NCBI GenBank assembly: GCA_016648135.1
Contig: JADDOH010002332.1
Location: 186,001-250,000 of the forward strand
Direction: 5' to 3'
Source of the DNA: Agrypnia vestita
Taxonomy: Eukaryota > Arthropoda > Insecta > Trichoptera > Phryganeidae
DNA length: 64,000 nucleotides
The notes below the pieces were generated by a model, which was not told the origin of the DNA, made no database searches, and saw nothing but the letters and a program-made list of their open reading frames with translations. Positions 36,375-47,396 of the stretch are shown in pieces (the stretch's first letter is position 1; every line of letters begins with the position of its first letter). The position numbers and the translations under genes were made by a program.

Positions 36375-36561
36375 GAGTAGCTTGTTGGTCTTGTGGTTAG
36401 GACACTCGCCTCGTGATCCAAAGGTCGCGGGTTCGAACCTCACTCCAGACTAGCAAGTTAGTCCTATTTTCATAGCACAAGCGTTTAGCTTAGTTTGAAA
36501 ATAGTAAGAATATTGATGTGACACGTATTCCGTGTTCGCAACTCTATTTAAAAAAAAAAAA
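36375..36561 (+). mobile_element. tRNA-derived SINE, copy 1
   Basis: The head has a pol III A box around 36391-36402 (GTGGTTAGGAC) and B box GGTTCGAACC at 36430-36439, the tRNA spacing. A ~110-bp unrelated body and an A-tract end (36548-36561) follow. The same head and tail occur at 49,883. It sits next to a perfect 52-bp AT palindrome. It is not a functional tRNA: the acceptor arms do not pair. Confidence 0.8.
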
Positions 36562-37164
36562 TTAGCATCTTCACTTTTTTTTAAAAATGTTTTTAAAATT
36601 GTTTTAAAAATGATTTCTATATTGTCCATTATGTACGTAACAACCTAATATTAAAATCACACAAAACATATTGACCGTGCTAAGAATTGTCAGATTTGTA
36701 ATTTTTCTATTCTTTCCGTGTTCAAAATGCAGCACGCGAGTCCGCCGAGGAATCGGGTGCCATCTGGCGACAAATCCCGACAATGAGAATATTTTCCGAT
36801 TCATATTTGATTTGGGAGTTTCCCGCGCCCCCCGCCAGGTGCGCCGACACCATTGTTATTGATAAGGGTAGAATAATATCCGAGACTGCCTCCAGGGAGA
36901 GGAGCCTCCCTGGGCGGAGATGTTTATATTGACATTTCGGAGATGTGTCCAAATATATTTGTTCGTCTTTAGGACGTTTTACAGGTGTCGTTGGCAGGGC
37001 GTCCGTTATTTCATTGTTTACTTTACAAATTTCTTGCAAAATTAGGGAAATTTGCGTAAAGAAGGAAATTGTAAAAACTCTTCCTTGTGAAATAATAATT
37101 AATTTGTCATTAATAGATTCATTCATTGAGTGGCCCCATTTTTCTTTAGACTAGGGTTATTGAA

Positions 37165-37260
37165 TAATAAATAAAACACTTTGTTTAAAAGATGAATAAT
37201 TTTTATTGTAGAAATTCAACATGTTTCGGTAGCGATGCATCTTCAGGACAAGAAATATAT
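37165..37260 (-). mobile_element. Penelope-like arm with worn hammerhead
   Basis: Minus strand 37218-37246 reads CUGAAGA, a poorly pairing 12-base stem II region, then CGAAACAUGUUG. The tail (AATAAAAATTATTCATC, then AAACAAAGTGTTTTATT) matches the ends of the other arms. Stem II has decayed, so the ribozyme is doubtful. Confidence 0.5.
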
Positions 37261-37819
37261 AAAATTATCATTGTCGATTTTTAATTTGTTAGTCCGTAGG
37301 TTTCAGCACCTGATTTTGCATTCCTGTAAAATATTCTACTAATTTTAACCAATGAGATTGAATATCATCTTCGATTTGATAATTATATTGTGAATCCATT
37401 CTTAATTTCCAAAACTGTCTTCCGATTTTCGATCCGATTCCTTAGAGTCTACGATACTCTGAGTACTCTACATGCGGCTAGACCGCCTATTCTACTGCTA
37501 CAAGTGCGTCAGCTCTATAGTTTTAACACTTTCGCAAACTACTTTTTATAATAAATATTATGTGTTTTATATATTTTACATGAATTCGTAAGGGTAAAAA
37601 ATTCTAAGTAAAAAACCCACTAAAACTGTCTTCCAATCTTTCCAATTTTCAAGTCAACTGTAAATAAGTAACATTTATAGGAAGTAAAAAAACTCAAAAT
37701 ATTAGTTCACCAACAACTACATAAAATGGTAAGCAAAAACTCTATTCTATCATCAAGAGACGTAAGTCATTCTACTCAGGAAATTGTCAACGTAATTAAG
37801 GTAACGAAATTATTTTTAA

Positions 37820-37940
37820 ATATTGATTGTATTAGTTGTATGTATCTACTTATATTTTTTATTAATTACACCTACATGTTTCGGAAAAACCTTTCCATCG
37901 TCAGGGTGTTTTACAGATGTCAAAATATCAAAATGAATAA
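37820..37940 (-). mobile_element. Penelope-like arm with hammerhead
   Basis: A second arm about 600 bp from the previous one, in the same orientation, with an intact ribozyme core (separate entry). The ORF crossing it at 37726-37965 has no recognisable product. Confidence 0.5.
37873..37904 (-). ncRNA. Minimal hammerhead ribozyme, intact core
   Basis: Minus strand: CUGACGA, stem II GGAAA/UUUCC with a GGUUU loop region, GAAA, palindrome ACAUGU, cleavage triplet GUA. Every conserved core position is present. Dimer-type, as for the copy at 34,442. Confidence 0.75.
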
Positions 37941-38065
37941 TGTCTTTAGTTTTTTGTTTTGCTAAATTATTTTTAAATATTACTGCTGAAGTTCTTGATT
38001 ACTCACAATTATTGGAAAAAAAATTAGAATTGCAATTGTTAAATTTAGTTGATTATTAATAATAT

Positions 38066-38963
38066 TTTATAGATATCTCACAGAGACGAAACTGTATTAA
38101 TTATGGGAAAGTAGGTATAGAAGTCATTTTTGGGTGTAACAGGACTTATGACCTGTCTTTAGGTAGGCTTAAGTGATCACTTTACACAATTGTTACATTC
38201 ACCATTTCCACCCATGATAGAATATACCATGCTTATTCATTTTTTTGGAAGTTGTATATATGTTCAAATTGCGTGAAGCTTTCATATATGAGTTGTAAGC
38301 GCTTTTTGCATGCGGCCTGTACAAAGCCATTTTGATTCCCCTAAATCCCCACAGATGTCGCTAATGAGAAAATCTACAATTGATTTTACGGAATTTTGAA
38401 GGCAATATACTTTTATTATGTGTAATGAAATTCATCCGAATACTTGCATTACACTAGGATACGCCAGGAAATATTATTTCTAATTTTTGTTAAATTCCTT
38501 TTTGAGGAATTTAACAAAAATTTAACAAAAAGGAATTTAACAAAAATTGGAAATAATATTTCCTGGCGTATCCTAGTGTAATGCAAGTATTCGGATGAAT
38601 TTCATTACACATAATAAAAGTATATTGCCTTCAAAATTCCGTAAAATCAATTGTAGATTTTCTCATTAGCGACATCTGTGGGGATTTAGGGGAATCAAAA
38701 TGGCTTTGTACAGGCCGCATGCAAAAAGCGCTTACAACTCATATATGAAAGCTTCACGCAATTTGAACATATATACAACTTCCAAAAAATGAATAAGCAT
38801 GGTATATTCTATCATGGGTGGAAATGGTGAATGTTACAATTGTGTAAAGTGATCACTTAAGCCTACCTAAAGACAGGTCATAAGTCCTGTTACACCCAAA
38901 AATGACTTCTATACCTACTTTCCCATAATTAATACAGCTTCGTCTCTGTGAGATATCTATAAT
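38066..38963. repeat. Near-perfect 0.9-kb palindrome
   Basis: The left arm 38066-38503 and right arm 38527-38963 are inverted copies of about 437 bp separated by only 23 bp. I see two substitutions by eye (near 38,090 and 38,471). The outer ~170 bp of each arm are the terminal repeat of a family present at six other places here (GATATCTCACAGAGACGAAG end; AAGTGATCACTTTACACAA inside). It is a fold-back transposon or a recent inverted duplication. Transcription would give a 430-bp hairpin RNA. Confidence 0.9.
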
Positions 38964-39894
38964 ATACACTAATTGATTAATAATGTCTCTGTTACATAAA
39001 TCCAGCACTGTTCTGAAAGATTTGAACAAACTCAAAATATTCTGAATAATATTTTGTTTACTATTACATTTTTATTTTATTATTTATTTAATTAATGGTA
39101 CAAATACAGTTCTTATATACATACAAGATTAAACATTTTTTTTAAAATACTTGGTAGTCATGTAGACATCATCAGTAAAGAGAAGCTTTTGAGTCTGATG
39201 AGGGAGCCACAGTTCTTATTCCTTATTATAATATATAGGTACGTAGTATATACAAGTTACTTATTAATACATGCTTTACTAATTTCTAATGATTCTAAAT
39301 TATGCAATTTCAGACCAAAATTATTTATGTGCAAAATAGAAAGTCCTAAATTTTTATGAAAAACCGTGATCATTTTCTAATAAATTATTTGCAAATGATT
39401 ATTCAGACATCTCAAGTGCTCTTTTACTTAAATTACATTGTCGAATCAATTGAAAAAAATATTTTTAGTAAATAAAAGAACAAACAATCAGGCTACCTTG
39501 GCTTGACATCATTGCCCGCGTTCTCATATACAATAAATTTGTAGCCAATTTCATGATTTTAAGTCGTTAATAATTGCGTGGTAAAAAAATTGTTTTATTT
39601 CTTAATAAATGCCTAAAATCAAACTTTCAAAAGAGGTTACAGATAGTTTTCCCATGTATCCCAGAGCAAATTGAAAAAAAAATTGATGCTAAAAAAGCGC
39701 ACCAACGAAAGTAAACCTTCAAAAGTCCATTAAGGGCAATAGTGTACTATACTTCGAAAAGGAACGTTTGTTCCACGTAAACAGAGGGTACAAACAGGAG
39801 CAGAAAGGGAAGAGAAAAAAGCAAACATGGTGCAGAAGTCAGCTCACATCTGTCTTCCCATAACCATGACAAGGTGGAATCGTGAACGTTGCAT
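38964..39894. other. No gene seen
   Basis: AT-rich DNA with no frame, repeat or site I can support. Confidence 0.5.
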
Positions 39895-40012
39895 TGTATT
39901 AAGTGATCAATTGATCCAGCCAATGGTAGACCTTAAGCCCTGTGGACGCACGAAAGAACTTCCTCATATAAATAGCTCCGTCTCTGTGATGCGTCTATAA
40001 TATATCTTGATT
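39895..40012 (-). mobile_element. Solo terminal repeat of the 38-kb palindrome family
   Basis: Inverse of the left end: AAGTGATCAATTGATCCAGC ... CTTAAGCCCTGTGGACGC ... CCGTCTCTGTGATGCG, ending near CTATAATATA. Confidence 0.6.
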
Positions 40013-40029
40013 ATTTTGATTTCCTTCAT

Positions 40030-40320
40030 TACTCCGGAGTGATGAAATTCATCGTCCGCCTGAGCGGCCTTCACACGTGAGATGAGCTGGTGCTACCTGC
40101 CGCCGGATTGTTTGTCGGTAATTATCCGGGCGGGAGGCGGGGGGCGGCGCCACCCATATCGACCCAGACTGGGGGCAGGGCGGGCGGGTGACGCGGCCCA
40201 TTGTGACTGCTCATATTTCTGCAAGCGTGTCCAGCGCGAGCTGTCTGGGCAACCTTCGGAAAGTCGAGATTTCGTTTCAAAATCTCCAAGACAACCTCTT
40301 GTTGTATGCCAGATCTAATT
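40030..40320. other. GC-rich patch of unknown nature
   Basis: Contains a CACGTG E-box (40074-40079), TAATTA and a G-rich run. A 78-codon plus-strand ORF (40082-40318) has no domain and GC-driven openness. May be a conserved non-coding element. Confidence 0.3.
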
Positions 40321-40435
40321 AACCATTCCTCTCTGGTGATGTAAACCGTGTTAACATTGACTATAATTTTACTGTAATTATCTCTCTTAATTTACCAAAT
40401 ACAGAGTTCATTCCTATTCTCAGGTATTCAAAAAA

Positions 40436-41345
40436 CTAACCACTAAAAACCAAGTTTTTATTTTACTCCCTTTCTCATTTACTAATTGAAACAGGTTTGG
40501 CGCTTACCCCACGCGTTGGGCTTGAGTCGACGACGCTACGAAAAGGATAAAAATCCTAAATTACACTATTATTATTATTAAGTTTTTTTAAACGAAAATT
40601 TGTAAGATCATTTTTATCATCGCCACGAGTTTGCCTGCAAAGTTTCAGCTCGATTGGATCACGGGAAAAGGGTTAAAAATCGATCCAAATTTTTTTCGGC
40701 AGACAAGCAAGCGGACGCTACGAGTTTCAAACCAAATTTTTATTATACTCCCTTTCTTTGTAACCCATAAAAACCAAGTTTTTATTATACATACTCCCTT
40801 TCTTTGTAAAATATAACAACAATTAAAGACGAATTAAAACATATAAAATAACACTAAAGTTACAGGAATTTAATATATTTCTAAAATGTCAGATGTTTTG
40901 AGCTTTGATAAGACACTTCATGCTTTGAAGATTAAATTCTAAAAACATTTGTCAAGTCAATTTAATCGAGATTTTGATATATTTGTGAATTTTGCTATAA
41001 TCTGTGAACCAATTCACATAAATTTTCGAAATTCGTAGTGCAGTACCTATTACATATACCGACGGAGTAATTCAAATTTTAAATATTCCGTGACTCGTCA
41101 GGCCGCTGTCGGTAGTAATCAAACATTTGTATGGTTTCCAATTTTAAAAAATCAATTAAATTTTCTAAAAATCCAAAATTATACTATAATTATTATTTTT
41201 TGTAACGAAAATTTGAAAGATCTTCTTGATCGTCGCCTCGAGTCTGTTTGCAAAGTTTCAGCTCGATTGGATCACGAGAAAAGGGTTAAAAATCGATCCA
41301 AAATTTTTTCGTCAAGCAAGCAGACGCCACGAGTTAATATGAAGG
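40436..41345. repeat. ACTCCCTTT-family repeats, nested reverse copies
   Basis: Three reverse-oriented pieces in a row: 40,436-40,730, and 40,735-41,345, the latter following almost the whole of copy 1 in reverse (ACGAATTAAAACATATAAAA, TCAGATGTTTTGAGCTTTGA, ACCGACGGAGTAATTC, AGCTCGATTGGATCACGAGA). The unit seems to have inserted into itself. Confidence 0.6.
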
Positions 41346-41941
41346 GAGTAATAAATACACTATATAAGTATTTACCGTTCATAATAAGGGTGCCATATTC
41401 GGCGGATTGCCGATCTTCACTCTTTAGTAGCTCGCTAGATCAAACATGTTCTACGCTTCTTTATGCTGTCTTTCGTGATACAAATTTTCACATATATTTA
41501 TATATACACGATTAATTTGATGATTAATATAAGTAAAACATGTTATATATTCATATTTATCTGACCTAAAAATAAAAATAAAACTACACATACAATACAA
41601 GTCTCGACTTCATTTCTTACGACATTTTGGACCAATTAACATTTTTACGTTTCTAGGTGTAAAACGGGTTTTGTGTCGAAACTGTTTATTTAGTAACAAA
41701 TCGAAACAATTTTTTTATTTATCTTTAATAGTAAGATATTGTAAGTACTGATAAAACTGCATTTATTAAACACTATACGATTTAAATCAGTAAAAGATTC
41801 CGTTCAAATGCATTCCAGCCCAGCTTATTTCGTCGAACAATTTCTTCGATTATGACTCTTGTCATCAAAATTTGTTGCTCTAGGTAGGTATGATTATCAA
41901 TTTATTCAATTTATTCATGAGTTTAGTACAGTTCTGTAAAC

Positions 41942-42046
41942 ATATATGACATCGTAGTTCTGTAAACAAAAAGGACTGCCGATGTCATTTATATTTACAG
42001 AACTACGATGTCATTTATGTTTACAAAACTGTAAACATAAATGACT
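41942..42046. repeat. Nested inverted repeats
   Basis: GACATCGTAGTTCTGTAAA (about 41948-41966) is inverted at about 41994-42013, and GTCATTTATGTTTAC is inverted again after a 6-base loop, ending at 42046. A compact fold-back of about 105 bp. Confidence 0.6.
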
Positions 42047-42147
42047 TCAGAGTCAATTACCTCGATGATATATTGCTAGCACAGACATGTATTCCGTTGT
42101 ACTCGTAACAACACAACGGACTCACATACTTTGTATTTTTTTTACAG

Positions 42148-42290
42148 ATATCTTACACATGGCGGAATTTATTCTTGAATTCGACAGGTTTTTTCGCAGA
42201 CTGTACCTGAGTACGGCCTTGTTAATTATTGATAGTCTAGTCTATGCAATGATTAATAAACCGAAGAATAAAAAAAATGGGTATTATCAT
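42148..42290 (+). CDS. Candidate coding exon of an unidentified gene
   Basis: A 143-bp stretch bounded by a strong acceptor (pyrimidine run, then TTTACAG at 42141-42147) and a strong donor (AT|GTAAGT at 42291). From an internal ATG it encodes about 44 residues, MAEFILEFDRFFRRLYLST then a hydrophobic ALLIIDSLVYAMI and a basic KPKNKKNGYYH, open across the donor. It would be a first coding exon. I do not recognise the protein, and no partner exon is found in the window; chance is possible. Confidence 0.3.
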
Positions 42291-43315
42291 GTAAGTTGTT
42301 AAAGAGAGCGTTTCACCTTAATAAAGTGTATAGGCCTGTTTTTTTAAAACCTGTTTTTATTAGTAATTGCATCATATTAGTCGTTTTGGTTTTTCTATGA
42401 TAGTAAATGTACGTGTAATATGAACTTATTTATTTTTTGTTCACTAGTAGGATGTATTTGGTACATACGATTAAATTAATGTCAGTTCTATTCAATGCTA
42501 GTATATAAATAGTACGTATTTTAAATCATTTTAACTGTATATTAATTAATGGTTTCTTCTTTCTTTAGAACTTTTAAACGAAATAAAGAAGAAACCATAA
42601 TTTAGTCAGAATGGACCAAAATATTTTTTACTTTGTGGTTAGCGATTCTCTTATTGTATTTATTGCCAGAGAAGGAGTCATGTTTGAAGTATCGGTTTAT
42701 GTGGTATTTTAATTTTTATTTTAAAAAATAGATCAGTTTATTTAAAAGAGAATATTTTTCATTTTTATTATTTAGCTTAGTATTGTAATGCAACTGGTGT
42801 TTGGAATTTTTACCTTAAGAACTTCTATTATTATTTTTGGATGTGTATCTATCGAACTCTATATCTCTTAAACATTAAAGCTTTACGAAACATATGACTT
42901 AATAATTTTAAGTGAGTGCTATGTTTGTATATATTAAAATAAAATATTTGGTACCGCATCCCGCAAATGAATAAAAAAATTAATCAAAAAGCATTATCTT
43001 TGCACTGGCAACAAAATAGCCCACATGGGCCACTGTATAATCTTAACAATGCCAGTCGACTTCATTTACGAAAGGAACGCGAGACAAAATTATATATTAA
43101 TATTCTCGGCCTTGAAGCCCAGCGATTGGCCAATGGCACGTCATTGCGCGTCGCATAAAATGTTGCCAGTAGCACAGTAGGTACCTGCCTACGTGCTTAA
43201 CATATATCTTAAGTCGAAGATGTTAAATCAGGATTTCCCGAGTGTCAGTCAATAAGTGTGTCTATTTCTGAGAGCCCGTTTTTAAATACAGATACATGTA
43301 CGGATATATTTGTTC

Positions 43316-43440
43316 GTTCACCGTCATCATCACTGTTGACTCTACAGTCTACAGCTCCTGGTGTCTCTTCAAGAGTCTTCCTCCACTCATCTCGGTCTTG
43401 TGCCAGCTGTCTCCAGTTACCAATCTCCAAGGTAGATGTG
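43316..43440 (-). mobile_element. Short LINE 3' end
   Basis: Minus strand IGNWRQLAQDRDEWRKTLEE followed by a GATGATGACGG tail; the W(R)xLAQDRxxWR motif is the end of many insect LINE ORFs. Confidence 0.55.
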
Positions 43441-43446
43441 TCTACT

Positions 43447-43965
43447 TTTTTTTACTCCCTTTATTTTAACTCGTAGCATTTGCTAGTGTGCCGAAATAAC
43501 TTTGGATCGATTTTTAACCCTTTTCCCGTGATCCAATCGAGCTGAAACTTTGCAAGTAGACTCGTGGAGACGATAAAAATGATCTTACAAATTTTCGTTT
43601 AAAAAAATTTAATTATAGTATAATTTTGGATTGTTAGAAATTTAACGGTTTTTTTTTTAATTGGAAACCATACAAATGAGAAAAGATCCCGACGCGTGGA
43701 GAAGGCGCGAAACCTGTTTCAACTATCGGGCCATGGGTTCGATCAGACGGTTTCGCCGACGCCATGCCCCCCTATATCAATTATTACGTTTCCAATATTC
43801 TCCAAACCTCCTCAACCTCAACCAAACTCAAACCAAAGGATAATATACATGGAATAGATTTTCCACATGAACATAAAGCAAGAGGAATATGTTGATAGAA
43901 AATCAAATTGGAAACAATACAAATGAGAAAGGGAGTATAATATAAACTTGGTTTTTATGGGTTGG
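43447..43965. repeat. ACTCCCTTT-family repeat, recombinant copy
   Basis: The two ends (ACTCCCTTTATTTTAACTCG and GAGAAAGGGAGTATAATATA) belong to the family, while the middle 43,680-43,900 is a different, GC-richer sequence. An internal replacement or a sister subfamily. Confidence 0.5.
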
Positions 43966-44344
43966 TTTTTTGAGAACATTGTGGCTCCATCTTAGTTTTG
44001 GCCTTCCTAAGCTCCTTCATCCTATTGGTTTTGAATTCAACGGGGACTTCGGTGGTTGTCATGACGATGAGTCATTTTCTCCTCATGACCTGGACATCGA
44101 ACTTTTCACAATTTTATTCACTTTGTGATACTTAGCTCTTTAAACAAAGTATCGAGCTCATTGTTGTACCACCTATACTCACGTCACATCAATATTTTTA
44201 TTCAAACTCAGTTAAACGATTGTTCTATGATAATAAGAGTAACATGGTGGTAACCCGAGATAACCCTCCAACAAACCAGACATGCTAATGATGTGTCAGG
44301 GATAGGATTACCTATTTATATTAATTAATAAGGCTTATGAAATA

Positions 44345-45629
44345 TTAGGTCCTTACATATGAAATTCACGTTTTGCCGTACTGGCAAATTTGATCTCAAA
44401 TATCTTCTCTTTGGTTAGGAATTCCAAATCCAAATTTATACAGCTATTTACTCATGTATTTGTGTTTTGAAAATTATAATTCATTTGTTTTTTCCTCAAT
44501 TGTTTTTTTCTTTGCGTCACTCAGTTTACAAAATGAAAAACTTGAAATATCGCGTTATTTACGAGTACGAGTTCCACCGTAGCACCAGGCTGCAGAAACG
44601 GCTCGAAGGATTAATGATGTGTATGGCGACGGTGCCGCAAAAGAAAACACAGTGCGTTTTTGGTTCCAACGTTTTCGTTCTGGAAATTTCGACCTGCAGA
44701 ACAAGCCCCGTGGACGGCCGGAGACCAAAGTTGATAATGAAGAATTGAAGGCTATTGTGGAAGCGGATCCATCGCAAACCACATCCGAGTTAGCTGCAGG
44801 CTGCGGTGTTAGTGATAAAACTGTTTTAATCCACTTGAAGCAAATTGGTAAGGTGAAAAAGCTTGAAAGGTGGGTACCTCACGAATTGAGTGAAGCAAAT
44901 CAATAAACGCGCGTTGACTGCTGCGTTGCATTACTCAACCGGCACAATAATGAAGGGATTTTAAATCGAATCATTACCTGTGATGAAAAGTGGATCCTGT
45001 ACGATAATCGGAAGCGCTCATCGCAATGGCTGGACCCTGCCGAACCAGCCAAACCATGCCCCAAGCGAAAATTGACTCCAAAAAAGTTACTTGTGAGCGT
45101 TTGGTGGACTAGTGCTGGTGTCGTTCACTACAGCTTTCTTAAATCTGGCCAGACGATTACGGCAGATGTCTATTGTCAGCAACTGCAAACCATGATGGAA
45201 AAGCTAGCTGCTAAACAACCGAGGCTGGTTAATCGCTCTAGGCCACTGCTGCTTCATGATAACGCTAGACCACACACTGCACAACAGACGGCTACCAAAT
45301 TAGAGGAGCTTCAATTGGAATGTCTAAGACATCCACCGTACTCTCCGGACCTTGCCCCAATAGATTACAATTTTTTTCGAAATTTGGATAACTTCTTGCA
45401 AAGGAAAAAATTCAACTCCGATGGGGCAGTCCAAACCGCCTTCAAAGATTTTATCGATTCCCGTCCGAATGGTTTTTTAAGTAAAGGGATCGATGAACTA
45501 CCTATGAGATGGCAAAAGTGCATAGATAGCAATGGTACATACTTTGATTAAATAAATATATTATAATGAAAAAAAATCGGCTTTATGTTCCTCCCATACT
45601 AAACGTCAATTTCATATGTAGGGACCTAA
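44345..45629 (+). mobile_element. mariner-family DNA transposon, nearly full length
   Basis: A 1,285-bp element flanked by TA dinucleotides (44343-44344 and 45630-45631). The terminal inverted repeats begin TTAGGTCCTTACATATGAAA on the left and TTAGGTCCCTACATATGAAA on the right, about 28 bp with few mismatches. It holds a single transposase gene (separate entry). Length, TA target and TIRs are typical of mariner. Confidence 0.95.
44533..45551 (+). pseudogene. mariner transposase, two inactivating lesions
   Basis: The reading frame opens at ATG 44533 (MKNLKYRVIYEYEF), is thrown out of frame by an apparent 1-bp loss near 44587-44590, and continues in the next frame as MYGDGAAKENTVRFWFQRF through a GRP motif, a helix-turn-helix and the conserved WVPHEL. 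A TAA at 44904-44906, probably a C-to-T change from CAA, interrupts it; the frame then stays open to 45551. The catalytic triad is complete: D at 44982 (CDEKW), D at 45258 (HDNARPH) and D at 45363 (PIDYNFF), with 34 residues between the last two, the mariner D,D34D spacing. About 339 codons in all. With only these lesions it is a young but dead copy. Confidence 0.92.
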
Positions 45630-45639
45630 TATTAGGGTG

Positions 45640-45960
45640 TATATAAAGGTGTCTCGTAATATATAGAAAAAAATTGGGGAACTTTGGGATATTGAAAATT
45701 TATTCGTTTTAACATAAAGTCAAATGAAATGACAAAAAGTTTTCAATTTTTTTTTCCAAACTTCTGCAAGGTTTAATAATTTTATTTGTCTTTTTATATT
45801 TGTTACCGTAATAATGGTTCTGCGTTTTACAAAAAAATGAGTCAGAAGTATCTAAAAAACGCAAAATTTAATGTCGCTTATCTCGGTAACTGTCCACATT
45901 TCATCATAAGTATAAAGAATACTTTCTATTCAAAATTTAATAAAGAAGAATCTTTTTTTT
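45640..45960. mobile_element. Diverged fold-back relative of the TACAGGG family
   Basis: Internal similarity only: GCGTTTTACAAAAAAATGAG, then GTCGCTTATCTCGGTAACTG, in the same order as copy 1. Starts right after the mariner element; termini not found. Confidence 0.35.
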
Positions 45961-46085
45961 CCTACAAGCTACGAGTTTCGGAATAATCCAAGAATATGGT
46001 CCCGTTGTTCCTACAATGAAAATAAGTATTTCACTATATAATTTAATGTCCTGTTAATTTAATCTAACTAAAATAATCGTAATCT

Positions 46086-46150
46086 AAATTAAACAAACCA
46101 AACCTAATAACCTAACCTAAGCAAACCTAATAACCTAACCTAACCTCATA
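46086..46150. repeat. Degenerate CCTAA-type array
   Basis: CCTAATAACCTAACCTAA, then GCAAACCTAATAACC and CTAACCTAACCTC; a direct repeat of about 29 bp built of telomere-like pentamers. Confidence 0.5.
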
Positions 46151-46727
46151 TATTGCCTATGAAATGTCAAAATATGCAGTGCATTTTTCGAGACTTTAAA
46201 GTGTAATATCTTATTTAATACTTACTTTTTAAACGTAAATTATCTTTCATTTTGTTATTAGCGCATTCAATAATATATTGAGATAATTATTTTCGTTGTA
46301 TATGCAATGGGACCATTATCTTGGATTTAGCCCGAGTTTCTTAACGAAATAATATTATATTTTTCCCGTCGATTTCCTTCCCGCCGCCGCTGTGTTTTCT
46401 CACCCTGGGAATGCTCTACCAGTTTTTGTCTCCATTCCTTTTCACTAAACCCAATTCATCATTCGTCTCTCTCGCCTCTTTATCGCACCTCGTCTTCCTG
46501 CCTCCCCTCTCCCGCGGCAGTGCCGATACTAAATCAGGCTTTAGAAGACGTTCCTCTCTGTCGCAGGATTTATGAAATTGTTTGATTTGGCAGCCGGGCC
46601 GGGTTGAATGTCTTATTTAATTAGCGGCTACTCGGATTAAAACGGGAAATTATTATTAACCGAGACAGATTCTGTTGACTAAATAAAATCATTGGACGTT
46701 GATAATGCTTACCACCAGTATCGGCAG

Positions 46728-47396
46728 TAGTAATGGGTCCGCTAGTACTACATTACATTGAAGTGTACACTTCACACCATTGAAGTGTAGTGCACACTAC
46801 AAACTACACAAACTTCAAAGTTATTGAAAGTATATACTTCAAATAGTACACTTCATTTCAAAGCGAACACTACACATTTGAAAGTTATCGAAAGTACGAG
46901 TACATACTTCAAATAGTGCATTGTTTAAGTGAAATTTTTAGGAAGTTGATGTAGATAAAAGAAGAAATTTTTGGGAATCGGAACAACTCCCCCCCATGGT
47001 TTGAAACAATTGAGACCAAACGAACAAATCTCTGGAAACTGAAACAGCCCCCCCCATGGTTTGAAAAATTTTAAGACTGAACGAAGAAATCTTTTTGGCG
47101 ACCTTTTTTAGGTCGCCAAATGTTACTTTGGGAAAAATATAGACATATGCCTTAAATATTTTTCCCGTTGACCTTTTTTTAGGTCGCATTCAACTGTTTA
47201 TTTTGGAAAAAAATAACAATATATTGATATTGTACTATAATGCCACGATTACTTCATTAGTACTACAATTTTGTAGTACTGCAGTAGTTCACTTCATATT
47301 TTTACTACAAATGTAGTGTACACTTTGTAGTTTTCAAACTGGTGAACGTGAGTGTGTTGTAGTCTTCATTTTGAAATGTAGTTTTTCCATTCGCTA
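46728..47396. mobile_element. Non-autonomous hAT element (MITE), copy A
   Basis: A 669-bp relative of the element at 58,431-59,086, sharing both termini (TAGTAATGGG at the left, TTCGCTA at the right) and the interior. The flanks ATCGGCAG (46720-46727) and ATTGGCAG (47397-47404) form an 8-bp TSD with one mismatch, as expected for an older hAT insertion. No transposase is encoded. Two internal tracts around 46,980-47,065 repeat a segment containing CCCCCATGGTTTGAAA. Confidence 0.8.

Noticed and set aside
36391..36440. Possible functional tRNA gene
   Set aside because: A and B boxes are present but the acceptor stem does not pair, and the tail and second copy show it is a SINE.
36722..37126. 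134-codon minus-strand ORF in a GC-richer patch
   Set aside because: No domain, signal or recognisable motif; overlapping open frames on the other strand point to composition.
41090..41515. 141-codon plus-strand ORF
   Set aside because: It lies mostly in an ACTCCCTTT-family repeat and its sequence is low-complexity.
43975..44110. Minus-strand GRPKLRWSHNV-like reading, possible LINE piece
   Set aside because: Only about ten residues match and the flanking frames do not continue the LINE order.
44467..44748. 93-codon ORF overlapping the mariner start
   Set aside because: It is the first part of the transposase before the frameshift, with an upstream extension; covered by the mariner entry.
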